From NCBI GenBank assembly GCA_029255685.2, contig CM055318.2:70217136-70281135 (forward strand): a DNA stretch of 64,000 nt. The letters run 5' to 3'. Shown here in pieces: positions 23,260 through 33,984 of this stretch. How positions within the stretch are numbered: position 1 is the first letter of the stretch; each line of letters starts with the position of its first letter. Below the pieces are notes generated by a model that was not told the origin of the DNA, did no database searches, and worked only from the letters and a program-made list of their open reading frames with translations. A program made the translations under genes and the position numbers. Source of the DNA: Silene conica. Taxonomy: Eukaryota; Streptophyta; Magnoliopsida; Caryophyllales; Caryophyllaceae.

Positions 23260-23900
23260 AAATCGATTTCAAAATTAAAAAAAAAGAAAACCCTAAAGCG
23301 TTCATCGGCGATTTGATTCACCACCACACCACCACCCTACCACCCTACCCTACCCTCTACAATCCCCCGCCGCCGCCGCCGGAGCCACGCCACCACTCCT
23401 CCTTCCTCCTTCCTCCTTCTCCTTCCTCCTCCTTCCTCCTCCTTCCTCCTCCTTCTCCTTTCTTCTCCCTTCCACCTGCCACCTCACCGCCGTCACCACC
23501 TCACCGCCGCCACCTTCCCGCCGCCACTTCTTTCTTTCTTATGTATGTTTACTAACTTTATTAATATACCGTCTTAATTTTTTATGTTTAATCCGTCGCA
23601 AAATTCCGTCGCAAATTCCGTATTATTGTTTTTTTATTGTTATTAGGAATAATTAGTTTAGTTTAATTGTTATTTGATTAGTTTAGTTAGTATTGTTAGG
23701 TGGTTAGTGATATTAGGTTAGTAGCTAATTCCGTCCCAAATCCGTCGCATATTGTTGTTAAGTTGTTTAGGACGATTGTTTTTTGATATAAAATTTGCAT
23801 TGTTGTTGATTGTTAGTGTTGTTGATTTTTTTAGAATATTCTTGAATAGTACCCGTTCAATAATTACACATTAGGTGTAATTGTTGAATAGTCCCCGTTT
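23260..23900 (+). other. CACTA leader region
   Basis: After CCCTAAAGCG the sequence becomes C-rich (CCACC, CCGCC and TCCTCC runs, 23315-23530), as in untranslated leaders of plant CACTA elements. Isolated CCGTCGCAAA motifs follow. The frame at 23313-23555 is low-complexity and is not taken as a gene. A transcript start in this stretch is likely but no single TATA box stands out. Confidence 0.4.
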
Positions 23901-23908
23901 TGGGACTG

Positions 23909-24119
23909 TCTTTGAATCTTTCATGCCATTTAGGTAGTAAACATTCTTATATTTTCTTGATTGTAATGAAACAAAAATTGGGCAACACTTCCTTATTGTT
24001 CTCCAAATACATTCTATATAATGTATTTGGAGAACAATAGGGAAGTGCTGCCCAATTTTTGTCTCATTACAATTAAGAAAATATAAGAGTGTTTACTAAT
24101 GGTATGAAAGATTCAAAGA
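23909..24119 (+). repeat. Near-perfect 211-bp hairpin in the CACTA leader
   Basis: The left arm (23909-24013) and right arm (24020-24119) are inverse copies of each other, about 100 bp each, around a 6-nt loop CTATAT. I count six substitutions and one 5-nt gap between the arms. Four of the six leave a G-U pair in RNA. It lies upstream of the transposase ATG, so a transcript of the element would carry a long double-stranded stem. Either a nested foldback element or an inverted duplication could have made it. Confidence 0.85.
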
Positions 24120-24179
24120 TGGGTTTAGGCTGGAGAGATAAGGACCTCAGACCAATATATGTAAATTGTTCTTTTTTGC

Positions 24180-24400
24180 AGGTTGGTGTTGGTGTTGGTG
24201 TTGGTGTTGGTGTTGTTGTTGGTGTTGGTGTTGTTGTTGTTGTTGTTGTTGTTGTTAGTTGTTGTTATATATGTAGTTGTTATTTAATTGTTGTTGTTAA
24301 TTAATTGTTATTGTTGTTAATAAGTTGTTAACTAGTTTTTGTTGTTAGTTGTTGTTATATATATATATATATATATATGTAGTTATTTAATTGTTGTTGT
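24180..24400 (+). repeat. GTT/GTTGGT and TA microsatellites
   Basis: GTTGGT and GTTGTT repeats (24181-24255, thinning to 24420) and a TA run (24358-24377) lie between the hairpin and the transposase start. They make the frame at 24089-24304, which is not a gene. Confidence 0.85.
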
Positions 24401-24443
24401 TAATTAGTTGTTGTTATTGTTTGTTAAAATATGTAGATTTACT

Positions 24444-27400
24444 ATGAAGAGATTAGAAAGAAAATGGATGTATGAAAGGTTGGATTCTAGGAAAAAAATA
24501 AGGCAGGATTTCGTAATTGGTGTTAATGAATTCATTAACTATGTTAAGCAACAAGACGAATACGTTAGGAATAGAGAAATTAGGTGTCCATGTTCTAAGT
24601 GTAAGAATACAAAGTATTTAGTTGAGCAAGAAGTACGGAAACACCTTGGTTTGAGAGGGTTTTGTGATAACTACTACGATTGGGTGTGTCACGGAGAGAA
24701 ATTCTCCGTTGAGGAAGAGGGAAGCTCATCAATGCACTCCGACAATCCTTATAGAGATATGGTAGAAGATGCGTTACGCGATAGCATTGATCAAATTAGG
24801 GAAGATGCTCTAAACGCCGAGGTAGTCGATGAATCTCCAAATCCTAATGTATTAGCTTTCTTCCAAATGCTAAAACATGCCGAACAACCTCTTTATGTAG
24901 GAAGTCGTATGACATTGCTACAGTCGGCTTCAAGGTTGATCACTTTAAAATGTGAATTCAACTTAGCTGAAAAATGTGTAGATGGTTTTGCGTCATATAT
25001 CGGAGATATGATTCCTGAAAATAATCTTATGACGCGTAACTACTACGAAACCAAAAAAGTTCTTAAAGCTCTTCAACTTCCCCATCAGAAGATAGATGCC
25101 TGCTCGGTAGGATGTATGCTTTTCTGGATGGACGACGCTCACCTTGATAAGTGCAGAAAATGTGGTACGAATAGGTACAAATAAGAGAAAAATGCAAATG
25201 GCAAAAGAGTTCCCGAAAAGTTCTTAACTTATTTTCCATTAGGACCACGGTTGCAACGCTTTTATGCCACAAAGCACATCGCGGGCGAAATGCGTTGGCA
25301 TTATGAAAACCCTCGTGTTAGTGGAACAATGTCTCATCCAAGTGACGGGGAGGCTTGGAAACAGTTTGACCGGCTGCATCCTGATTTTGCATCTGAGCCT
25401 AGGAATGTCCGTCTTGGACTTTGCACTGATGGTTTCGCACCGTTTAGTCAATTCGGGAAGCAATATTCATGTTGGCCGGTGATACTTACTCCATACAATT
25501 TACCACCCTGGCTTTGTATGAAAAGACAGTTTATGCTCTTAACATTACTTATTCCCGGTCCCCACAATCCAAAGAAAAACCTTGACGTCTATTTGCAGCC
25601 TCTTATTCACGAGTTGAAGCAATTATGGGAGACGGGGATCTTAACCTATGACGTTTCCCTGAAGCAAAACTTTGATCTTAGAGCCGCACTCCTATGGACG
25701 ATCAACGACTTTCCTGCATATGGCATGTTATCTGGTTGGACAACTCAAGGTGAGCATGCATGTCCATATTGTATGAAAAATGAGACTAAGTCAATTTGGC
25801 TACAACATGGCAAAAAATGGAGTTGGTTTGATTGTCATCGACAGTTTTTAGACAGTAATCATGTTTTTCGTAACGATAAGGTGCATTTTAGAAAAGGGAA
25901 AGTTGAGCACGATGTTGCTGCGAAGAGGTTAACAGGCAATGAAGTATTGGATTGTGTCAAACATCTACCGAAAATTGTGGATGGATCTGAACGTGAACTG
26001 AATTTGCTTAAAGGGAAACGGATTGGGTGGTGGAAACAAAGCATCTTTTGGGAGCTTCCCTATTGGAGCACGCTACTAATTCGACATAACCTTGATGTCA
26101 TGCATATTGAGAAAAATTTCTTCGAGCAAATAATTAACACTGTCATGGACGTGAAAGGAAAAACGAAATTAAACTCAAATGCAGAGAAAGACATGTTACT
26201 TCTTTGTTCGAGTAGAAGAAAAGGGGATTCGGTCGTTTTGAAAAAGGAACAAAAGAAGGTCCTATGTGAATGGGTATACAAACTGAAGTTTCCCGACGGT
26301 TATGCTTCAGATTTGAGAAGGTGTGTCGATATGAATGAATTGAAGATACACGGTTTGAAAAGTCATGATTGTCACGTCTTCATGGAGCGATTACTCCCAG
26401 TTGCTATGAGACATCTTCTTCCAAAAAATGAGTGGAATGCCATAACTGAAATTAGTCAGTTTTTCAGAGATTTGTGTACTTCATCAGTACAGATTGAAAA
26501 AATTACAAGTCTCGAAAATAACATTGCGGAGATTATCTGCAAATTAGAGAAAATCCTTCCACCTTCTTTTTTCAACTCAATGGAACACCTACCTATTCAT
26601 TTGCCCTATGAAGTAAAAGTGGGTGGTCCTGTGCAATATAGGTGGATGTATCCTTTCGAGAGGTAATGTCATCATCCTTATTCAATTCTTTATATTACAT
26701 AATACATATTTTTCATCATATTTTTCATTCTAAATTAATTTGTTTGTAGGTTTTTGAATCATTTGAAAAAGAAAATCAAAAATAAAGCTCATGTTGAAGG
26801 GTCTATATGTAATGCATATTTAATTGAGGAAATAACAAATTTCTGTTCCCTATACTTTGAAGATCATATAGACACCAAGGCAAAGGACCTTGACGTTGGT
26901 TCAAAAAAGCCGACACAATCTAACTTGCCTGAGATATTTCAAGATCATGATGGCACAACTTCTGGAAAGTGTCGTGAAAGGTTTTTAGAGGATAACGAAT
27001 ATGAGCGTGCACACCTCTACGTTTTATCGAACTGCGATTCTGATGAATTGAAACGAAACGAAGTGTAAGTGGTGAATCTAAATTCTTATACTTGAATTCA
27101 TAATTATTAGTTGTTCAAAAATTAATAATTCCCCTAATTTGAATATAGGTTGTTTGAAAATTTTATCATGAGAGAACATCCTGAATGTGTCGTAGGCAAT
27201 GATGTTTGGGAAAAATATGAAACAAGATTTCCCAGATGGTTTAGATCTCAGGTTACTAATATAGAAGATCCAGTTCTAATTGCCTTAGCAAATGGTCCCT
27301 CAAGAAGAGTCAGAACATGGAAACGCTATTCCATCAATGGCTACAAATTTCGAGCTTTCATTCAAGGAAAAGATTTGGAAAAGTGCACAATTAACAATGG

Positions 27401-28016
27401 AGTTTGTGTGAGTTCCACTGAAGGAGCTGACTACTATGGGGCCCTTGACGAAATTGTTGAAATGACTTATACAGGCCCACAAAGCACTTACAAAGTCATT
27501 TTGTTCAAATGTAGTTGGCTAGATAACTCCGAAAGAGGCATGCAAGTGCATAAGGAATATAAGCTTGTGGATGTTAACCGGAGTAGAAAATTTGCAAAGT
27601 ACGACCCATTTGTGTTGGCATATCAAGTGGAACAAGTTTACTATAGTCCTTATCCAGGTATAAAAAAGGATCAAAGTCAATGGTCAGCGGTATTCAAAAT
27701 CAAGGCTAGATCACATGTCGATGCCCCCGTTGATGAATCTTTCTTTCAAGAAAATGTTACTAATGGTGAAACAATACTGTCACCAATTGAAGTAGAAGAA
27801 GAAGATGAAGATGAAATTGTGGAGGAACCAGAATACATTCAAATTGTGACAGTGAGGCAACATGAGGATGAGGACGAGGACGAGGACGAGGTTGAGGATG
27901 AGGATGAGGATGAGTATGAGGATGAGGATGAGGATGAGGATGAAGATGAAGATATTATAGATTCTCTTTGTAAGGATGTAGGAATAAATTGTTCAAGTGA
28001 TGATGATGATGATTAG
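24444..28016 (+). CDS. CACTA transposase (TnpD/TNP2-like), three exons, one in-frame stop
   Basis: This gene encodes the catalytic protein that cuts and rejoins the CACTA ends. I place exons at 24444-26662, 26750-27064 and 27149-28016; both introns are GT...AG and restore frame exactly (1134 codons). In order it has a transposase-associated domain at about residues 7-85 (KWMYERLDS..., CPCSKCKN), a Transposase_21 core with CTDGFAPF near 329, LDVYLQPL near 381 and LDVMHIEKN near 556, a DUF4218-like stretch, and a DUF4216-like domain in exon 3. A Glu/Asp-rich tail of about 80 residues ends it. The start was chosen at the ATG before KRLERKWM because upstream codons look untranslated. A single TAA at 25182-25184 (about residue 247) interrupts the first exon; the frame continues unchanged on both sides. 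Unless it is read through, full-length transposase is not made. Confidence 0.88.
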
Positions 28017-28177
28017 GACTACTATCTATTAGATTCGATAATCTTGTATTTGTTGAAATTATTGTAGATGCCGTATGGCTTAATGTCAATGAAATTATCT
28101 TATTAATCTTATTATTCAAGTTTTTAATAACGTAAAGCATTTCTTTCTAATTGTTGCTATATTAGTTTGATAATAAT

Positions 28178-29786
28178 ATGCCGGGCGGAAGACGACGAGG
28201 TGGTGGTAGTCGTCAGCCTGAGGGAGGAAGATCGGGAGCTAATCATGATGAGGACGAGATTGTACCTGAGACTCAGCCGCCTACACATCGAGTACACCTC
28301 GATCCGACTGATTACGAAGGCGCCAAGTGGTAAGTATCTTATTTGTTTACGGATAATTGATTATATATATGAATATATTGATTATAATATGATTACTTGT
28401 TGACTATTTTAATTTCACATTTAACTCTTTTTCAGGTTCAGTGACAAAGACGTTTCTAATCTTATAACACAGACCATTATTTGTAACTACAAGGAGTATG
28501 CGCCCAACTGGTCAGAAGCGTCGGATTACATTAAGGAAGAGTGGTGGAATTGGTTTGAGGTATTTATTAACTGTTTACTACCTATTTCCGTTTTATTATT
28601 TATTACCTATTTATTGTTTCATATTTATTAAACTATTTTTTTTCTTGATACAGAAAAAAGTTACCTTTCACCCTCGTGATAGAGCAGCGGTTAGGTCGGC
28701 GTGGGAAGACATGATGAAAGACCGCCTTCGCAAAAGAATCCACTACGCTATGCAGAAACCAGCGGAGAAAAGGCCGCAGTGGATACCGGCGGATATTTTT
28801 GAAGAACTGAAGGGTAGAAAGGACAATCCAAAATTCCAAGAGAAATCCGACAAAAACAAGACCAACCGGATGTCGGGAAGTACCGAAAAGGGCAAGGCCT
28901 TAGGTACTCACATTATGGGTCGTAAAAACACCCTACAGATGATGGATGAAATGGTAATTGTTTAGTTTTTACTTCACTTTTTCTTGTCTTCAATAATTTT
29001 CACCCTTTGACAATCTTGAATGTTTTTTTCAACAAGTGTCGTTGGATTTAAATTGCAGGCTGGAGAAGATGGGAGGGATGTACCATCGGCCTTGAAGTTG
29101 CTTGAGAAGACAAAAAAGCATCCCAAGAAGGGTTGGCTATCAACGAAACCCAAAGCACTATTTGTAAGTTAACAGAAACGTTTCTTTATATTTTAGTAAT
29201 TTGGTTTACTAATTAATTAACGTATACTAATAACATTTTATTTTTGTTTTGTAGGAAAAAGTTTTTTCAAGAAAGAACAAAATGATAAGTGAAGGGATCC
29301 CGGAGCAAGATATCGACGACAACGACATCTACTTCGAAGAAGTAGGCGGTTTCAACAAGAAAGGGTTGATACTCGGTATGGGAAATGCAGCCCCAGTCAT
29401 TTACGAGCGTCGTCGTCACTCAAGTGCTGGGACCCAATCATCATACACCCCAGGTTTGTATTTTATAGTTTATTAAAAATTAAGACTAACCAATTATTTA
29501 ACCATTTACTAAATGAATATAATATCATGTTTGACTATTCATTGCAGGTATCGTCGGCAGAGTTCTTCGAGAGAATGCTCAGCTAAGAGAACGTGATCTC
29601 GAGACATCCCAAAGGCTGAAGGCAATTGAAGAGTTCTTAAGTCAGCGGGGGGAGTTCACTACTCAGAGCTGCAACCCGGGAGGCTTTTCTCAGCCGAGAC
29701 GCGACTTTGACGATGATGGCGGCGACAACGCTAGGGCGGCCAGTCATTTCGCCACCCCACAGCCCACCGACACGACCGTTAGATAG
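28178..29786 (+). CDS. CACTA second protein (TnpA-like, Ptta/En/Spm Transposase_24 family), six exons
   Basis: This is the usual partner gene, whose product binds subterminal repeats and helps bring the ends together. Exons are 28178-28329, 28436-28559, 28654-28953, 29059-29163, 29255-29453 and 29548-29786. All introns are GT...AG and the phases join without a break, giving 372 residues. The N-terminus is basic and Gly/Arg-rich (MPGGRRRGGG). The middle has the family's WKDK-like pattern: SDYIKEEWWNWFE followed by VTFHPRD, then a Trp- and Lys-rich stretch ending GRKNTLQMMDEM. The C-terminal part has an Asp-rich stretch (QDIDDNDIYFEEV) and a likely coiled coil (VLRENAQLRERDLETSQRL). The start lies about 160 bp after the transposase stop. 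The gene looks whole. Exon limits are inferred from splice signals and frame only. Confidence 0.85.
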
Positions 29787-29979
29787 ATTTCATTAGGTTG
29801 TTTAGTTGATGTACCGCGGACTATGTTTAGTTTTTAGTTGGATTATCATTTGTAAAACTTTCTTATTAGTTATGAAAAGACGTTTTAAAACCCTTGTCTC
29901 CGACAAGTTTTTGTTGCTGGGTTGTTTTTCTGAAATTGCAGGTTTACAGATCATGCAAAAGGGAAAAAATGAATCATTT

Positions 29980-30390
29980 CAATGGAAATGGGGAGCTGGA
30001 AAAACGGCTGAAACACGAAAATCATACAGGAATTTGCGACGGAAATGTCTCAATTTGCGACGGAATTTCGTCGCAAACCTTGACCAGAAGTCAAACTCAG
30101 TCAAGATTTGCGACGGAATTTCCGTCGCAAATGGTCCTCTTTGCGACGGATTTTCCGTCGCAAATCTCGACTGACCTTGACTTCTGGTCAAGGTCAGTCC
30201 GTCGCAAAATGAGGTCAATCCGTCGCAAATATTGTGCGACGGAAAAATCCGTCGCAAATTAACATTTTGCGACAAAAATATGGGACAGATGCAGTCCGTC
30301 GCAAATCCGTCGCAAAAACATCATTTGCGACGGATTTCACCCTTTTTGCGACGGAAAATTCCGTCGCAAAGAGAGCATTGTTTTGTAGTG
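29980..30390. repeat. Right subterminal repeats of the CACTA element
   Basis: Many GCGACGGA/TCCGTCGC motifs in both orientations lie between the second gene and the right terminus. They are the counterpart of 22889-23230. Frames at 29806-30275 are read-through of these repeats. Confidence 0.85.
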
Positions 30391-30479
30391 TGAGTTAAAA
30401 AATATTTTTCATGGTTATGAAATCTTGTGCGAAATATGTTTATCAAAACATAATTTTTTTCGAATTATACATTGAATGC

Positions 30480-30600
30480 ACTCCTCTAATAAAACTAATA
30501 TCTAAACTTTGAAAGAATTTTGATCCCTTATAATTTTTTGACAATAAAAAGTTGAATTATAAGATACACCCTATCCAATTTTCCAAGTTCAAAATCATTT
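30480..30600 (-). repeat. Diverged repeat, inverse copy at 34070-34190
   Basis: The inverse of this segment matches 34070-34190 over about 115 bp. Shared landmarks are ATGATTTTGAA, CTTATAATTCAAC and ATTCTTTCAAA-TTTAGATAT. I estimate about three quarters identity. The two copies face each other across the BURP pseudogene and the Helitrons. The family is unknown to me. Confidence 0.6.
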
Positions 30601-31775
30601 TTTCTACTAAATTTCTTAAGATTTTTCATGAAAAAAAATGAAAGATAGAGCCCAATTTTACAACCTCGATGGAATAGGTAAAGGAATCAAACACCGAATC
30701 GTAACTTACAATTTGAAATGGGGCATATTTATACCCGAGGGATTCCTTTGGGTGTGTTGTGCATTTTATCATGGTTTCAGATTGAGTGAGGATCGAAGGC
30801 ACGACAGATTTAAAACGAAAACACAAACTTTTTATTAAAATGGCAAGCGCTTAGCAGATTTGAAGGAACGATTAATAGGACACACCACAGGTCATAGGAG
30901 AACAACATCTCCAATTTAAGAAATGAAAGTCCTATACTCGACTCGACTCGACTAAGATGTAAAGCATGGATAATTTCAGCTGGTCATTGCTGATCTCCCG
31001 GAACCTAAAGAAGGTACGCGGGTATGAGGGCATGGCACACAGGGTCGCTCAGTTTGGTGCCAAGGTACCTAAAAGCCTTGACTTGAGGACTCCAGTATGA
31101 AGTGTTAAGATGGCAAGTGGCAACCGCTTCCACCAAGGTACCATCCTGAGCGGCCAACGACAGTTCATAAACTCTGGTCGCACCAGCAGGATGGTGACAG
31201 AAAAAGACAGCATAAGGATAGGTTAATAGATGACAAACTAGGGAATGTTGGCCCCCTCGGATGAGTTTGACATGTGTTACAGTGTAATTTTGGAGGTTAT
31301 GAGTTGAAGGTGGAAGTTTGCTAGTGTTGGGGACTCTCACTGGTTTTTTGGAAAACGATCCTAAATCTTTGAAGACCTTTGAAAACAGCGACTCGTACAG
31401 GGTCGCACAAAATTGGATTGTTGAGCGAATTTATTTTTGCTCACAATAATACAAGGGCTCATGGATGGCGTGGGCTTGTTGGGAACCCTTTTGAAAGCCA
31501 AACCAATTTAGTATAGTGGGATATTGAGACATGGAGAAGGAGATTTGGGTTTCTTGTTTTTGTGGAAGGAAATGAATTAAGCCGGAAGAAAAGGTATTTC
31601 GAAAGTATAGTCCTAAAATATTACCTTGCTTGATTTGATGAGGCGTGAAGAAAATGTGCATGTATTCTGGAATACTTAGCTCCATTACATTGCTTGATTT
31701 GATGAGGCGGGAAGCAAGATTTTTGAGGAACCTCACATCTTGTCCATTCCCTTTCAACTTGTCTATGACTTTCCT

Positions 31776-32802
31776 CAAGGCCGTCTCCGATATTTCGGGG
31801 GCCCTGTACAAAATTTTGAAAATGGCCTCAATCTCACTATTTACGTTGCTTGTATAAAATGTTATTTAGTTATACGAATTATTTTTTAATATACGGAAAT
31901 GTTTATAATTTATTTATTTTATACTACTTACTATACATGTATAACGTAAATGTTCTACACTATTGTATGTTTTTTGTAGATAAATTTGAATATTTGAAAA
32001 AGAAAGATTTAAGAAAAAAATAGTTTTAAATGAAATGAAACCAATAAATTTTGAAATATAGTTATAACTTAGTCCATTAAAAGTAACTAGTTTTCGACTC
32101 ATGCAAAATTGCACAGGTTTATTTTTAGGAAAATTATCGTGGATAATTAACATTTACAAAATAGTGACCATAATACGTGAATATTTTGTAGTCAATTTTT
32201 GTTATGGGACAGTATGTTAAAATGCACGTTCAAATTAAGTTTTTTGAACATCGAATCGAGTACCTAAAAATGTAAATATAACTACAAAATATAATTTGTT
32301 ACTAGTATTTATTGTAATTTATTATAATTATGTATTATTTATTGTAATATTGATTATTAGTCATAAATCGTTATTTAATAATTATGTACAAATCGACATT
32401 AACATTATAATATATATATATATAATATATAATATATAATATATAATATATAAGTTGACGTTATAAATATAATCGTTTATGTAGAAATTCTTTGTTGTGG
32501 AAAAAAAAAATTTTGGATTATGACGTGGCTTCACCAGAAATCATTAAATGTTTCTGTATTAATAATTTAATATAGATAAGATTTTGGAAAAAAAATGAAA
32601 AAGTGTAGTTATGGAGAATCGAACTTGTGATGCATGAATATAGAAAACCCAAAAAGTTACAAGCTAAATCACTGTGTCATTCTACATTTCATATTTAATA
32701 GTCTTACTAATTGATATATATTCTTAATTTAACTTTATTAAGCCCAAAAAATCGGGGGCCCTGTGCGACCGTACGGCCCGCACCCCCTAAAAGACGGCCC
32801 TG
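31776..32802. mobile_element. hAT-type non-autonomous element inserted in the BURP gene
   Basis: The left end CAAGGCCGTC and the inverse of the right end CAGGGCCGTC form a short terminal inverted repeat. A perfect 8-bp target duplication ACTTTCCT flanks it (31768-31775, 32803-32810). Short TIRs of CAGGG type with 8-bp duplications are characteristic of hAT elements. Without the Helitron nested at 32087-32576 it is about 537 bp. It encodes no transposase. It lies inside the BURP reading frame, so it is younger than the gene and older than the Helitron. Confidence 0.8.
32087..32576 (-). mobile_element. Short non-autonomous Helitron, 490 bp
   Basis: On the minus strand it begins TCTATATTAAATTATTAATA at 32576, preceded by A, continues with CAGAAACATTTAATG, and ends in CTAG at 32090-32087 followed by T, after an imperfect hairpin. 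The 5' end matches those of 33509-33984 and 4738-6249. It is inserted in the hAT-type element 31776-32802. A TA microsatellite (32410-32452) accounts for part of it. Confidence 0.8.
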
Positions 32803-32993
32803 ACTTTCCTAGTCCATATTTCGGTTGTGAATGGTTTTGATCATCATCATGTGCTGAAGTGATTGATGAAAGGACTAGAAGTAGCCACCAAAATGACTAT
32901 ATTAATAAAGAGTCGTAACTTTTTTTCATGATTAGTAAAGAGTAACTTGCTTGAGTTCAATGGTGTTGTACAAGTGTGACAACTGCTCCAGCT

Positions 32994-33001
32994 TATTTAT
33001 A
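32994..33001 (-). promoter_or_regulatory. TATA box of the BURP pseudogene
   Basis: TATAAATA on the minus strand (within CCTATAAATAAGC) lies 65 bp upstream of the ATG at 32929. That spacing leaves a leader of roughly 30-35 nt, normal for a plant gene. The gene downstream is dead, so this is a relic promoter. Confidence 0.5.
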
Positions 33002-33281
33002 GGAGGAATTTAAACTTTTAATGCTCAACTCTGACATCAATGCATGATGACATAACAATTTTTGTTTTATAATACAATATTATGGCAACCCTAAATTTAT
33101 TTTCAGTTAAATAAAACTACTTTAAAGTTCTTTAACTTATAAATTTATCTTTAATATATTTTTCTCGATGTTATATATATTTAAATTACGATGAAATAAC
33201 TCATAAGATAAATTAACTACACTCGCTATGTTTGTAATACTAAACATTTGGATAGTCATATTGGACCGTATCCGTCACCCA

Positions 33282-33445
33282 TTTGTGACGGACATATCCG
33301 TCGCAAACTTATGACTGGTCAGGTATTATCCACTTGGATACGAAAAGACAAGTTATTTGAGATTTTCTATATTTTGTCTTATATACACAAGTGGGAGAAC
33401 TTGATCCGTTATAAGTTTACGACGGATATATTCGTCGCAAGACAA
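33282..33445. mobile_element. Foldback MITE, about 165 bp
   Basis: The two halves are imperfect inverse copies: GTGACGGACATATCCGTCGC with CAAACTTATGAC on the left, and the inverse of ATATATTCGTCGCAAGAC with GTTATAAGTTTACGACGG on the right. Both halves also share a CCACTTG phrase. It has no coding capacity and no clear target duplication. Its GACGGA-TCCGTC ends resemble the CACTA subterminal motif at 22889 but the CACTA terminus is absent. Confidence 0.6.
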
Positions 33446-33508
33446 ACTTATTGTATTACAAATTATTTGTAAAATGAGAAGAGACGAAAAGATTACTCTA
33501 ACATCTTA

Positions 33509-33984
33509 TCTATATAAATACAGAAACATTTAATGCATCTTAGTGAATCTACGTCATATATACAAGTTCTTTTTTTACTTATTTAAAATAGGACCCACAA
33601 CAAAGTTGAATTTAATTAATTAACGAATAATCGTGTATGTTTAATTTCTGAATGTAAATGATTAGGGCTTTGATTTCTTCGAAAACGATAATTTCTAGTA
33701 AATAATTACGTTTATAATTTCAATGTATATATTAAAATATAATCATGATTTGTAACAGTTGGTAATCGAACCTGAGACCTCTCAACTCCTGCATTTCTGC
33801 AAGCTTTAAGGTTTAACTCAGTTACCACTGGACTAACACCACTTGGTTAATATTATTATTATCAATATAAAGAAATTGAGTACAAAATATTCACGTATTA
33901 GGATTATTATTTCGTAAATGTTAATTATTTACGACAATTTTCTTAAAAATATACTTGTGCAATTCTGCACGAGTCGAAAACTAG
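33509..33984 (+). mobile_element. Short non-autonomous Helitron, 476 bp
   Basis: It starts TCTATATAAATACAGAAACA at 33509, preceded by A. It ends with a CTTGTGCAATTCTGCACGAG hairpin (33954-33973 region) and CTAG at 33981-33984 followed by T. It belongs to the same family as 32087-32576 and 4738-6249. A tRNA-like segment on the minus strand sits inside it at 33757-33840. Confidence 0.8.
33757..33840 (-). repeat. tRNA-like sequence (SINE head or tRNA relic) inside a Helitron
   Basis: On the minus strand TAGTCCAGTGG (33835-33825) fits an A box and GGTTCGATTACC (33772-33761) nearly fits a B box, at tRNA-like spacing over about 80 nt. A less complete relative seems present at 32600-32690. A working tRNA is unlikely, because I see no clean acceptor stem. 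Confidence 0.4.

Larger units (their letters stand above)
22889..30390 (+). mobile_element. Complete CACTA (En/Spm) transposon, 7502 bp
   Basis: The ends are CACTACAAAAAAATACTGCC on the left and, inverted, CACTACAAAACAATGCTCTC on the right. A 3-bp target duplication TGA flanks it at 22886-22888 and 30391-30393. Inside each end are dense subterminal copies of TTTGCGACGGAA and its inverse, the likely TnpA binding sites. Between them lie a leader with a long hairpin, a TnpD-like transposase gene and a TnpA-like gene, both on the plus strand. The transposase has one in-frame stop and the second gene is entirely open. The element is therefore young; it lacks an uninterrupted transposase but should be mobilisable in trans. 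Confidence 0.92.
30984..32929 (-). pseudogene. BURP-domain protein pseudogene, split by a hAT-type insertion
   Basis: BURP proteins are secreted or cell-wall plant proteins (RD22, USP and PG1-beta types) named for a C-terminal domain with four Cys-His pairs. All four are visible on the minus strand, at 31340-31005: CH, 10 residues, CH, 26 residues, CH, 24 residues, CH, close to the family spacing. The domain's N-terminal half (FFTPHQIKQGN, FLPQKQ, ILNWFGF) lies at 31700-31431. An ATG at 32929-32927 and a hydrophobic LRLFINIVILVATSS stretch near 32905 look like the signal peptide exon. The insertion 31776-32802 with its 8-bp duplication separates the two parts. Apart from the insertion, the frame has a stop at 31431-31433, another at 31005-31007 where the family has a Trp codon, a TGA run near 32849, and the ATG is out of frame with the signal peptide by one A in a run of seven. 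It is thus a dead host gene, the only host gene I see here. Confidence 0.8.

Noticed and set aside
24408-24443. Transposase start upstream of 24444
   Set aside because: The frame extends upstream only through TTG and hydrophobic codons from GTT repeats; the family's N-terminus fits the ATG at 24444.
30626-30838. Opposed frames of 66 codons next to the BURP pseudogene
   Set aside because: No domain on either strand; open by chance in the former 3' flank of the gene.
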